DNA from: DAOUAT01 sp964551735
GTDB taxonomy: Bacteria > Chloroflexota > Anaerolineae > CG2-30-64-16
Direction of reading: 5' to 3'
Assembly (NCBI GenBank): GCA_964551735.1
Contig: CAZKEF010000067.1
Location: 1-22,710 of the forward strand
Length of the DNA: 22,710 nt
In this document: positions 1 through 7,400 of the stretch, piece after piece
Layout of the letters: every line of letters begins with the position of its first letter
Numbering within the stretch: position 1 is the first letter of the stretch
Notes under the pieces: generated by a model
Seen by the model: the letters and a program-made list of their open reading frames with translations, nothing else
Databases searched by the model: none
Told to the model about the DNA's origin: nothing
Made by a program: the position numbers and the translations under genes

Positions 1-10
1 GTCAACACTA

Positions 11-2863
11 TCATTCTACCTCAGATTGTCTGAGGCGGCATTTGGAATTCCTGCAGCCTGCGGCCGCCTTCTCCAGCAGCGCCAACGCCAGCGCCTTGGT
101 ATCCAATGCATACGCATGTTCGATCACCGGGCCGACGCAAGCCGGACAGCCGTTTTCGCACGGGCACGCCGCCGCCAGATCACGGGCCGCGGCCAACAGA
201 TCGGGCATAGCCGCGCACAACTGCTCAGCATAACCCACACCCCCAGGCGCTGTCTCGTACAGGGTGATGGTGGGCAGGCCACTGGTCGGGTCTTGAGGCT
301 CAGTCACCACGCCCAGGTCGCGCGGGTCACACATCAGGAAGATGGGAGCCACACCGGCCAACAGTGTCGCGGCCCCGCCCAGGCCCGAACGCGTGCGCAC
401 GGCCGTTTCCGCGCGGCGGTGGCACGCCGGGCAAAGGGTGACCAGGTTGGGCGGCCGGTTGGCGACCTGCCAGGCCAGGGCCGCGGGCAGGCCCTCGCGC
501 AGGCTGGCATCGGCCACGAAGGCACGAAACGGGATCTTGTGGTGGACGTCGTGCTGGCGGCCGCCTGCTTCGGGGATGCCGCAACCCTGGCAGCGATACC
601 CATCGCGCTGGCGGGCTGCGGCGCGCTGGGCCGGCCAATTGGGGCCGTACTCGTTCGGATCCGACAGCCATTCACCGGCTGCTTTCAAAGTGTCAATGAG
701 ATCTTGCGAGATGGTCAGCCAGCAGGCTTGCGTCTCCAACGTTTGCTCCGGCAGATCAATCTCGCCGAACCCCAACATCTCATTGCCGCCGCGGCGCATG
801 ATCTTGTAGCCGGACGCCTTGCGGATCACGCGCACGTCGCCCCAGGCGGATTGGAAGTTGACGGTTGGAGGTTGGAGGTTGGAGACCGGGCTGTCAGCCG
901 TCGTTCGTCCGCTGTCCCCCACGGTGGTCAGGACCTCGATCCCCTCCCCGATGACCGGCCGCGTGTAGAAATCTGCGGCGACTGGCCGGACGTGGGCGAT
1001 GCCGGCGTCCATGTCCAGCCGCTCTACCACGTAGGTCGTGCCCTCGTGCAGGTAGATCGCGCCCTGGTAGAGGAAGAGGATGACGCTTGGCCGGTCCACT
1101 TCGCCGATGACCTGAGGGCGGCCTGCGTCGTCTGCCGTCTGGATGACGACCCGATCCGGCCCAGTGCTGCGCAGGCTCAACGCGCTGGCGGGGCTGCCGT
1201 CGCCGGCCCAGTAGTAGCGGTCGCCCGAGCGGTAGAGCTGGCCGGCCTCAGTCAGGTCGTTGAGGAGGGCCATTATGGAATGCGGCTGCGGGACGTCCGG
1301 ACTAGAGGCTTCAGCCGGGTTCTCGCGTGGCACAACAGGCCGGCTGAAGCCTCGATTCCCCCCAGGAGCGAATTCCTCCCCCGCCCGGATCGGCAGCTCG
1401 GCCGCGGCGCAGGCCAGATGGCCGGCCAGGATGATCTCATTGTTGGGGTTGACCCGCGCGTGCTCGGGGCTGCGGCCCAGCAGCCAGCCGGGATGGGTGA
1501 TGATGTACTGGTCCAGTGGCTCGGCGCCAGCCACCAGCAGCCCTATGGATGCGCCCTGCCGCCTGCCTGCCCGGCCCATCTGCTGCCGGGTGCTGGCCAC
1601 CGTGCCGGGATAGCCGGCCAACACCGCCGCGCCCATCTGGCCGATGTCAATCCCCAACTCCAGCGCCGTGGTTGCCACCACCCCATGCACCTTGCCCTCA
1701 CGCAGGCCGCGCTCGATGGCACGGCGCTCTTCAGGCAAGTAGCCACTGCGATACCCCCGGATGGATTGTGGATTGCGGGTTGCGGATTGCGGATTCGCGT
1801 CGGCTGTTCCGCAATCCGCAATCCGCAATCGCAGATCGGCCAGTGCCAACTCCGATAGGAGACGGGTGCGTGCGAAGACGATGGTTTGCACGTCGTGGGC
1901 CACGAAGTGCGCGGCCAGGTCGGCAGCTTCCGCGGTGTTGCTGCGCCGCAGGCCCAGGGCGGGGTCGATCAGCGGCGGGTTATAGAAGATCACGTGCCGC
2001 TCACCCTGGGGGGCGCCGTCCTGCTCCGGGCCGATCACGGCCACGGGCGCTTCGACCAGCCGCTCGGCCAGGTCGCCGGGGTTGGCGATGGTGGCGGAGG
2101 CCAGCATGAACTGGGGCGAGCTGCCGTAGAACCGGCAGAGCCGCCGCAGCCGGCGCAGCACGTTGGCCACGTGGGAGCCGAACACCCCCCGGTAGACGTG
2201 CATCTCGTCAATCACCACCATGGCCAGGTTGGCGAAGAAGCCGGCCCAGCGCGGATGCTGCGGCAGGATGCCGGCGTGCAGCATGTCGGGGTTGGAGAGG
2301 ATGATCCGTGCGCCGTCCCGGATCTTGCCGCGTTGCGCGCTGGGGGTGTCGCCGTCGTAGGTGGCGCAGTTGAGAGGGGGAAAGGGGGAGAGGGGGAGAT
2401 AGGGAGAGGGGGGGATAGGGAGCGGGGGAGAGGGTCGTCTTCCCTGCTTGTCTCCCTGTCTCCTTGTCTCCCTGTCTCCGTTCGGCAACCCGGTTAGATC
2501 GCGCAATTCGGCCAACTGATCCTGCGCCAGGGCCTTGGTCGGAAACAGGTAGAGCGCCCTGGCGCGCGGGTCGGCCAATAAGCGATGGAGGACGGGCAGG
2601 TTGTAGCACAGCGTCTTGCCGCTGGCCGCCGGTGTGGCGACGGCAACGTGTTCCCCGGCCAAGGCCGCCTCCACGGCCGCGACCTGGTGGGTGTAGAGCG
2701 CGCTGATCCCGCGGCTATCCAACGCGGCGGCCAGGCGGCTGTCCAACGCGAGCGGGATCGCCGCCAGGCGCGCCGATCGGGCCGGGAGGTGCTCCCAGCG
2801 GGCGATGTTGCGCATGAACCGGGGTTCCACGCGCAGGGCTGCCAGCGCGCTCTCGACGGACAT
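11..2863 (-). CDS. DEXH-box SF2 helicase, Hrq1/MrfA-like (DUF1998), with HNH domain
   Basis: A 950-residue ATP-dependent SF2 helicase of the Hrq1/MrfA group, which in other bacteria acts in DNA repair. Visible in order: Q-motif-like YTHQ (about 57-60), Walker A ATPAASGKT (about 76-84), LFPTKALAQDQ, YDGDTP, SNPDMLH, the DEXH box VVIDEMHVYRGVFGSH, GYRSGYLPEERR, TTALELGIDIG and QQMGRAGRR (helicase core), then the DUF1998 zinc-site cysteines CPCENGCPAC near 920. Unusually, an HNH module lies at about 735-820 (CQGC, DVHH, NLVTLCPACH). The coding sequence also holds four low-complexity stretches (about 129-164, 345-368, 502-522, 655-675) that coincide with dispersed DNA repeats. The C-terminal tail RNSKCRLRQSEVE also looks repeat-derived. 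The start at 2863 is supported by a TATAAT box 6 nt upstream, implying a leaderless mRNA. Family call firm; exact repair role inferred. Confidence 0.9.
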   Translation of the reverse strand: MSVESALAALRVEPRFMRNIARWEHLPARSARLAAIPLALDSRLAAALDSRGISALYTHQVAAVEAALAGEHVAVATPAASGKTLCYNLPVLHRLLADPRARALYLFPTKALAQDQLAELRDLTGLPNGDRETRRQGDKQGRRPSPPLPIPPSPYLPLSPFPPLNCATYDGDTPSAQRGKIRDGARIILSNPDMLHAGILPQHPRWAGFFANLAMVVIDEMHVYRGVFGSHVANVLRRLRRLCRFYGSSPQFMLASATIANPGDLAERLVEAPVAVIGPEQDGAPQGERHVIFYNPPLIDPALGLRRSNTAEAADLAAHFVAHDVQTIVFARTRLLSELALADLRLRIADCGTADANPQSATRNPQSIRGYRSGYLPEERRAIERGLREGKVHGVVATTALELGIDIGQMGAAVLAGYPGTVASTRQQMGRAGRRQGASIGLLVAGAEPLDQYIITHPGWLLGRSPEHARVNPNNEIILAGHLACAAAELPIRAGEEFAPGGNRGFSRPVVPRENPAEASSPDVPQPHSIMALLNDLTEAGQLYRSGDRYYWAGDGSPASALSLRSTGPDRVVIQTADDAGRPQVIGEVDRPSVILFLYQGAIYLHEGTTYVVERLDMDAGIAHVRPVAADFYTRPVIGEGIEVLTTVGDSGRTTADSPVSNLQPPTVNFQSAWGDVRVIRKASGYKIMRRGGNEMLGFGEIDLPEQTLETQACWLTISQDLIDTLKAAGEWLSDPNEYGPNWPAQRAAARQRDGYRCQGCGIPEAGGRQHDVHHKIPFRAFVADASLREGLPAALAWQVANRPPNLVTLCPACHRRAETAVRTRSGLGGAATLLAGVAPIFLMCDPRDLGVVTEPQDPTSGLPTITLYETAPGGVGYAEQLCAAMPDLLAAARDLAAACPCENGCPACVGPVIEHAYALDTKALALALLEKAAAGCRNSKCRLRQSEVE
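16..38 (-). terminator. Small hairpin at helicase 3' end
   Basis: CCTCAGA / TCTGAGG form a perfect 7-bp stem with a 3-nt loop (about 19-35), overlapping the last codons of the helicase. A short T-containing stretch follows on the minus strand. It could be a transcript-end hairpin or part of a repeat; no strong U-tract is seen. Confidence 0.3.
850..886. repeat. TTGGAGG-type tandem repeat inside helicase
   Basis: Degenerate 7-mer tandem array (ttggaag, ttgacgg, ttggagg, ttggagg, ttggaga). On the coding strand it encodes SNLQPPTVNFQS between the conserved VLTTVG and WGDVRVI segments. A related array (GGCTGGAAGCTGGACATTGG) sits inside queG at 3546-3579. The adjacent 890-920 stretch (ctgtcagccgtcgttcgtcc) may belong to a further repeat type. 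Confidence 0.65.
1298..1358. repeat. GAGGCTTCAGCCGG hairpin repeat, coding copy
   Basis: Inverted repeat with a perfect 13-bp stem (1306-1318 AGGCTTCAGCCGG with 1340-1352 CCGGCTGAAGCCT) and a 21-nt loop. It lies in frame within the helicase gene, encoding roughly GFSRPVVPRENPAEASSPDV. A second copy with similar arms and a similar loop is intergenic at 16391-16451, which shows this is a dispersed element rather than native helicase sequence. Confidence 0.8.
1761..1833. repeat. GCAATCC/GGATTGC inverted tandem repeat inside helicase
   Basis: The left arm is tandem GGATTGC units (gattgtggattgcgggttgc and onward), the right arm is tandem GCAATCC units, and they meet at a short centre near 1799-1808. 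The two arms are reverse complements over about 17-20 bp. The element is about 72 bp, close to 24 codons, and encodes RIADCG...NPQSATRNPQSI between the conserved ALADLR and GYRSGYLPEER segments. Confidence 0.8.
2372..2479. repeat. GGAGACAAG/GGGGAGA composite repeat, 36-codon insert in helicase
   Basis: One half (2447-2479) is a tandem (C/T)TGTCTCC array; the other half (2372-2434) is a purine-rich GGGGGAGA array. Together they span 108 bp, exactly 36 codons, and add 36 residues between PTKALAQDQL and ATYDGDTP. Related sequence encodes the flavoprotein tail at 9130-9187 and lies after the subtilase at 21311-21398. Confidence 0.85.
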
Positions 2864-2869
2864 AGGGTA

Positions 2870-2875
2870 ATTATA
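2870..2875 (-). promoter_or_regulatory. -10 box for helicase gene (leaderless)
   Basis: On the minus strand TATAAT lies 6 nt before the helicase ATG (2863), so transcription would begin at or beside the start codon. No Shine-Dalgarno sequence is present and no good -35 was found. Confidence 0.6.
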
Positions 2876-2937
2876 CCCGATAAGGGCGTTCTTGGGTTAG
2901 TGCTCATGTTGCAGTTGATAGAGGCGGAGATAACCTT

Positions 2938-2970
2938 AGTCATCCGCGTTCATCCGCGCTTGTCCGCGCC
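2938..2970. repeat. CATCCGCG intergenic tandem repeat
   Basis: Three degenerate units of (T)CATCCGCG(TT/CT) (catccgcgtt, catccgcgct, tgtccgcgcc) lie in the divergent helicase-queG spacer. It belongs to the same general class of short tandem repeats seen elsewhere in the window. Confidence 0.5.
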
Positions 2971-3008
2971 CAATTTTAGGGTTAGTTCCTGTGCGCCAAC
3001 AAAGGTGC

Positions 3009-3014
3009 TATAAT
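3009..3014 (+). promoter_or_regulatory. -10 box for queG (near-leaderless)
   Basis: Perfect TATAAT ending 10 nt before the queG ATG. A weak TTCCTG at 2986-2991 gives a 17-bp spacer. The predicted leader would be about 3-5 nt, too short for a ribosome-binding site, and none is visible. Confidence 0.6.
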
Positions 3015-3024
3015 CGTATCTGCT

Positions 3025-4269
3025 ATGTCGCTGACCTCCGATGTCTTTGCTTACGCCCTCGCCTTGGGCTTCGACCGAGCGGCCGTCCTACCGGTCGGCC
3101 CGCCGCGCTACGCCGCGCAGTTTGCCGCGTGGCTGGACGCGGGTTACCACGGCAAGATGGCGTATCTCGCTACCCGCGTGACCGAGCGGTTGGACCCGGC
3201 ACGGCTGGCGGCGGATGCGGCCACCATGATCGCGGTTGCTGCCAACTATGACCCCGGCCCCTCTCCTCGACCTCACGGTGGCCCGCCCCTGGGACGCATC
3301 GCCCGGTACGCTCGCTGGCCGGATTATCACGATAGCCTCAAGCCGAAGCTGTTCGCCCTGGACGCGTTCATCTGCGAACGGACGGGCCGGAAAACGCTCG
3401 GCAAAGCCTTCGTGGACTCAGCGCCGGTGCTGGAGCGCGATTACGCCGAACAGGCTGGACTGGGATTCATCGGCCGCAACGCGTGCCTGATCACGCCCGG
3501 GTTGGGGTCATGGACTTTCTTGGCAGGGCTGCTGGTGCCAGAGAGGCTTGAGGCTGGAAGCTGGACATTGGAAGCTGGACGTGAGCGGCGCGCGATGGAT
3601 CGTAGGTGTGGTCGCTGCACGCGCTGCCTGGACGCATGTCCCACGCAGGCCTTCGTGGCGCCACACGTGCTGGATGCGCGGCGGTGCATTTCGTACCTGA
3701 CCATCGAGTTGCGCGGACCCATCCCGCGCGATCTGCGGCCGTTGATGGGGGACTGGGTTTTCGGATGCGACGTGTGCCAGGAGGTGTGCCCGTATAACCG
3801 GGGGGGCCGCCCGGCGGTTGAAACCGCTGCTACTTCTGCAAAGTCCATCCTTCGACAAGCTCAGGACAGGCCCTACGTGGACTCCGGTCCAGTCGGCACA
3901 GGCCGACTTCGCGACGGTAGCCGCGACTTCCAGTCGCTGGGTGACCCTGCCCTATCCGCTCTCCTAACCCTGGATGAATTCGATTTTCGCGCGCGCTTCC
4001 GCGGCACGCCGGTGCTGCGGGCCAAACGCCGTGGGCTGGTGCGCAACGCGTGTGTGGCAGCCGGCAACAGCGGCGAGCCGGCGCTTGTCCCGGCGCTGAT
4101 AGCCCTCCTGGCCGATCCCGAGCCGCTGGCCCGTGGGCACGCGGCCTGGGCGCTGGGACGGTTTGGGGGTAGAGCGGCTGAGCGTGCCCTGACTCATGCC
4201 CTGTCATCAGAAACCGATCCATGGGTGGCCTCGGAGTTCGCGCTCGCAATGGCGGGTGTGGGAGAATGA
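3025..4269 (+). CDS. queG: Epoxyqueuosine reductase QueG
   Basis: Cobalamin- and iron-sulfur-dependent enzyme that reduces epoxyqueuosine to queuosine in tRNA, the last step of queuosine synthesis. Visible: the conserved VDSAPVLERDYAEQAGLGFIG core (about 131-151); ferredoxin cysteines CGRCTRCLDACP (195-206) and CDVCQEVCPYN (about 248-258) for two [4Fe-4S] clusters; the EFDFRARFRGTPVLRAKRRG region; and C-terminal HEAT-like repeats (about 335-410). At 414 residues it is longer than many QueG proteins. Part of the excess is repeat-encoded: residues about 174-187 (ERLEAGSWTLEAG) and about 262-307 (from GGRPAVE through SRDFQSL), the second falling directly after the second cluster motif. Start chosen at ATG 3025 because MSLTSDVFAYALALGFDRA fits the family N-terminus. 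No other queuosine genes are nearby. Confidence 0.93.
   Translation: MSLTSDVFAYALALGFDRAAVLPVGPPRYAAQFAAWLDAGYHGKMAYLATRVTERLDPARLAADAATMIAVAANYDPGPSPRPHGGPPLGRIARYARWPDYHDSLKPKLFALDAFICERTGRKTLGKAFVDSAPVLERDYAEQAGLGFIGRNACLITPGLGSWTFLAGLLVPERLEAGSWTLEAGRERRAMDRRCGRCTRCLDACPTQAFVAPHVLDARRCISYLTIELRGPIPRDLRPLMGDWVFGCDVCQEVCPYNRGGRPAVETAATSAKSILRQAQDRPYVDSGPVGTGRLRDGSRDFQSLGDPALSALLTLDEFDFRARFRGTPVLRAKRRGLVRNACVAAGNSGEPALVPALIALLADPEPLARGHAAWALGRFGGRAAERALTHALSSETDPWVASEFALAMAGVGE
3544..3581. repeat. GGCTGGAAGCTGGA-type repeat inside queG
   Basis: Degenerate tandem units (aggcttg, aggctgg, aagctgg, acattgg, aagctgg) encoding ERLEAGSWTLEAGR between the conserved WTFLAGLLVP and DRRCGRCTRC segments. 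Related to the array at 850-886 in the helicase gene. Confidence 0.65.
3811..3938. repeat. Nested composite palindromic repeat inside queG
   Basis: The outer part is an imperfect inverted repeat: gcggttgaaaccgctgctac at about 3813 pairs with the reverse complement of the stretch ending at about 3937 (gcgacttccagtcgc). Inside it lies a different element, CCTTCGACAAGCTCAGGACA at 3849-3868. The whole is in frame and encodes about 43 residues after the CPYNR motif. Confidence 0.7.
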
Positions 4270-4285
4270 ACTTACAAAACAAGTA

Positions 4286-4314
4286 TTGTTATTGGGCGCT
4301 TTTTGTCGTATAAT
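4286..4314 (+). promoter_or_regulatory. Sigma-70-type promoter for secreted protein gene
   Basis: TTGTTA (4286-4291), a 17-bp spacer and TATAAT (4309-4314), close to consensus. Expected start of transcription is near 4321, giving a leader of about 130 nt before the ATG at 4452. Confidence 0.7.
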
Positions 4315-4331
4315 CTGAGCGGGCACGGTGT

Positions 4332-4377
4332 GTAATGGCCTGCCCTTCTACGTAGCTCCACACCATCCGGCCATTAC
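4332..4377 (+). promoter_or_regulatory. Leader hairpin upstream of secreted protein gene
   Basis: GTAATGGCC (4332-4340) and GGCCATTAC (4369-4377) are perfect reverse complements enclosing 28 nt, within the predicted 5' UTR. A competing pairing GGGCA (4321-4325) with TGCCC (4341-4345) is possible. No known riboswitch class is recognised. Confidence 0.35.
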
Positions 4378-4451
4378 CCCGCACGGTCGCTGTCGCTGTC
4401 TCCTGCCCGATATTTCGTTTGAGTTGTTTCATGAAGTCAGGAGGTGCGACG

Positions 4452-7400
4452 ATGTGGAAGAGACTTCCCTTCTGGGTGCGCGCCGGACTGCTGGCGCTTT
4501 CCGGCGCCTTGCTCTTGCTGTTGATCGTGACCCAGGTGGCCGCTCGTCCGGCTACCATCCCTGGCGCCGACCTGCCGCTGACCATTCACATGGCAGGATT
4601 GCAGTTTGACCCCTCTCGTGTGGGAGTGCCTCCCGGCGCTCAAGTGGTGTGGCTGAACGATGACACGACATTTCACGCGGTCACGGCAGATGACGGCACT
4701 TGGGGTTCGACTGTGCTTGCCCCGGGTGATCGCTTTACCCGTACTTTCACCCTGGCCGGTTATGTTCCTTATCACTGTGAGCTTCTGCCCGATATGCGTG
4801 GCAGCCTTTTTGTTGGCTCAGAGTTGTACCTTCCGTTGGTGCTGCGTGATGCCATCTCAAATCCAACCCTGACCCCGACCCCGACCCGCACTCCGACCCC
4901 CGGCCCGACATCGGTCGTCATCGGCCCCATGGGTGGGACTTTGGATGCGCCTGATAGCAGCCTTCATGTGGTGGTGCCGCCGGAGGCGGTGGAGCACAAG
5001 GTGCTCCTTAGCTATGCGCCGGCCACGCCCACCCCTCCGGCGGAGATGGAGGACGCCGGCAACGCTTTCGACCTGAACGCCACCGAGTTGAACGCTGCGG
5101 CTCCGGGCGCACCGGTCATGGACTTCGAACTACCGATCACGCTGACTTTGCGTTACGATGACGCTGGGGGCGACCTGCCCGGCCTGGGTCTCTTCGTGCA
5201 GACAGCGGCCGGCGACTGGGAAGAGCAAGAAAGCGTGATTGATGCCGAAGCGAACACAGTTCAGGGCACTACTGATCACCTCTCGCGCTTCGCCTTGTTC
5301 CGGCGGCTTCTGCCGCCCATCTTCTGGAAGGCGGGCGGATGGCAGGACTACGCGCCCAGCGGCATGCCTGACTTCGATCAGCGCCAGGATGACTGGCGCA
5401 ACACTGCCGGGCAGTGGACGCACTGCGGCCCGGTGGCAGCTGCCAACTCGCTGTGGTGGTTCGACAGCAAACTCGAGCCGAACCCGATACCCCCGCCCGC
5501 TCTCAACGATGGTTATCCTCTGTTAAGATCATACAACCCCGGCATCTGGGATGACCACGACCCGCGCAACGTCCAACCGTTTGTCGGCAACCTGGCCGCG
5601 CTGGCCGGCACGGGGGCGACCGGCACACAACCTGACAAGCTGGCCGAGGGCATCCAGGCCTATCTGACAGCAAAAGGCCTGGGTGCGGCCTACACAGTGA
5701 CAGTCCAACCCAAGCCCGCGTTTGGCTGGGTTGAGGCCGAAATCGAACGCAGCGAAGATGTGATCCTACTCATCGGCTTCTGGCAGGAGAACACAGTGGG
5801 CTGGCGGCGTATCGGCGGCCACTACATTACCGCGGCCGGGGTGGACTCACTCTGGAAGTTGATCGCGTTCAGCGACCCGTTTGCCAACGCGGCCGAGGTC
5901 GGCGGGTGGGGCCGCGTGTTACCGCCCGGCCATCCTGCTGGCCATCCGCCCGCGCTGCACAACGATGCGCGCTTCGTATCGCACGATCTCTATCGCGTCA
6001 TCGACACGCGCAGTCCAGGCGGCACATGGGGACCATGGGGCTACCCGCGTTGGCTGCCTCTGGTCAATTTCCAAGGCCTAAACACTCCCGATGAGTTCCT
6101 GGGCTACCAGGGCACGTACAACCCGCAGATGCCGGTTTGGGCCGAGGCCGAGTACGCGGTTGCCGTGTCGCCGATCGTGGTGGCGCCGACCTTGACGCCG
6201 ACTCCCACTAGGACGCAAACACCTACCCTGACTCTTACACCTTCGGCCACGCACTCGCCAACCGTCACCCGCACCCCGACACCCACTGCGACGCCGGAGT
6301 TTTACTGGAAAGCTGGTGGCTGGGTTGATTATGCCCCGAGCGGTGTACCGGACTTCGACCAACGCCAGGATGCCTGGGGCGTGGGCGCAGGACCCGGTGC
6401 GGCCGATTGGAAGTGGACTTTCTGTGGCCCAGCGGCAGGTGCCAACTCGCTGTGGTGGTTCGATAGCAAGTTCGAGCCGAAGCCGGTGCCTCCGCCTATG
6501 ATTAGTGATGGCTATAATCTGGTAACCTCGCATGCGCCTGGGATATATGATGACCACGATCCGCTAAACGTGGATGATCCAGCGACCATGCCGGGCCCCA
6601 ATGGCGAGCTCATCGAGGATCTGGCCTGGCGCATGGATACCGATGGTCAGCGCACGGGTGGCGCGCATCAGGGCACGAATGTGATCGTGATGCACCAGGC
6701 GCTTCAGGCGTACCTGACAGAGCGTGGCCTGGGCAGCGACTACAGCGTGACCCTGGTCAAAGAGCCAGCGATGGATTGGGTGCTCAAGGAAGTACTGCGC
6801 TCCGAGGACGTGATCCTGCTGCTGGGTTTCTGGGAGTTGCGTACGACCGGCGCCTGGGAGCGGGTTGGTGGACACTACGTCACCGTAGTTGGCATCTCGC
6901 CTGATGGCGCGCAGATCGCGTTTAGCGATCCCTATCGCGACAACGCCGAGGTCGGCGGGCCTGGCCGTGTCCTGCCGGGGCCGCATATGCTGCCACACCC
7001 TGCTACACTGCACAACGACGCAGCCTTCGTCTCGCACGATATCTGGGCCGTCATTGCCACCAATAGTCCCGGTGGAAGCTGGGGGCCGGCCGATTACGCG
7101 ACGGATCCGACCTGGTGGCTGAACTTCACCTACCAAAACGTGCCTGATGAGTTCGGGCCGATCACCGGGGCATGGCTGGGCGGGCCGGTTCAGGTCGAGG
7201 TGGAATATGCCATTGCTGTCTCGCCGGTCGAGCCGGGCACCGTCACGCCGACTGCCACGGTAACGCATACGGCCACGCCGACGCCGACGAGGACACCAAC
7301 GCCGACCAGCACATTCACATTGCCACCACCGACTCACACGTCTACGCCGACGGCAACACGCATCACCCCTGAGCCGCCGCCGGATACCGCCACCCCAACA

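Noticed and set aside
26..1858. Long plus-strand ORF (610 aa) opposite the helicase
   Set aside because: Antisense shadow in GC-rich DNA: no recognisable domain, while the minus strand encodes clear helicase motifs throughout.
2447..2479. Possible CRISPR array from regularly repeated TGTCTCC units
   Set aside because: Units are only about 7-8 bp with no unique spacers and no cas genes; it is a simple tandem repeat.
4867..4908. Possible selfish repeat inside the secreted protein gene
   Set aside because: This is a Thr-Pro linker of the kind normal in extracellular Chloroflexota proteins, with codon-level degeneracy driven by protein composition, unlike the palindromic inserts elsewhere.
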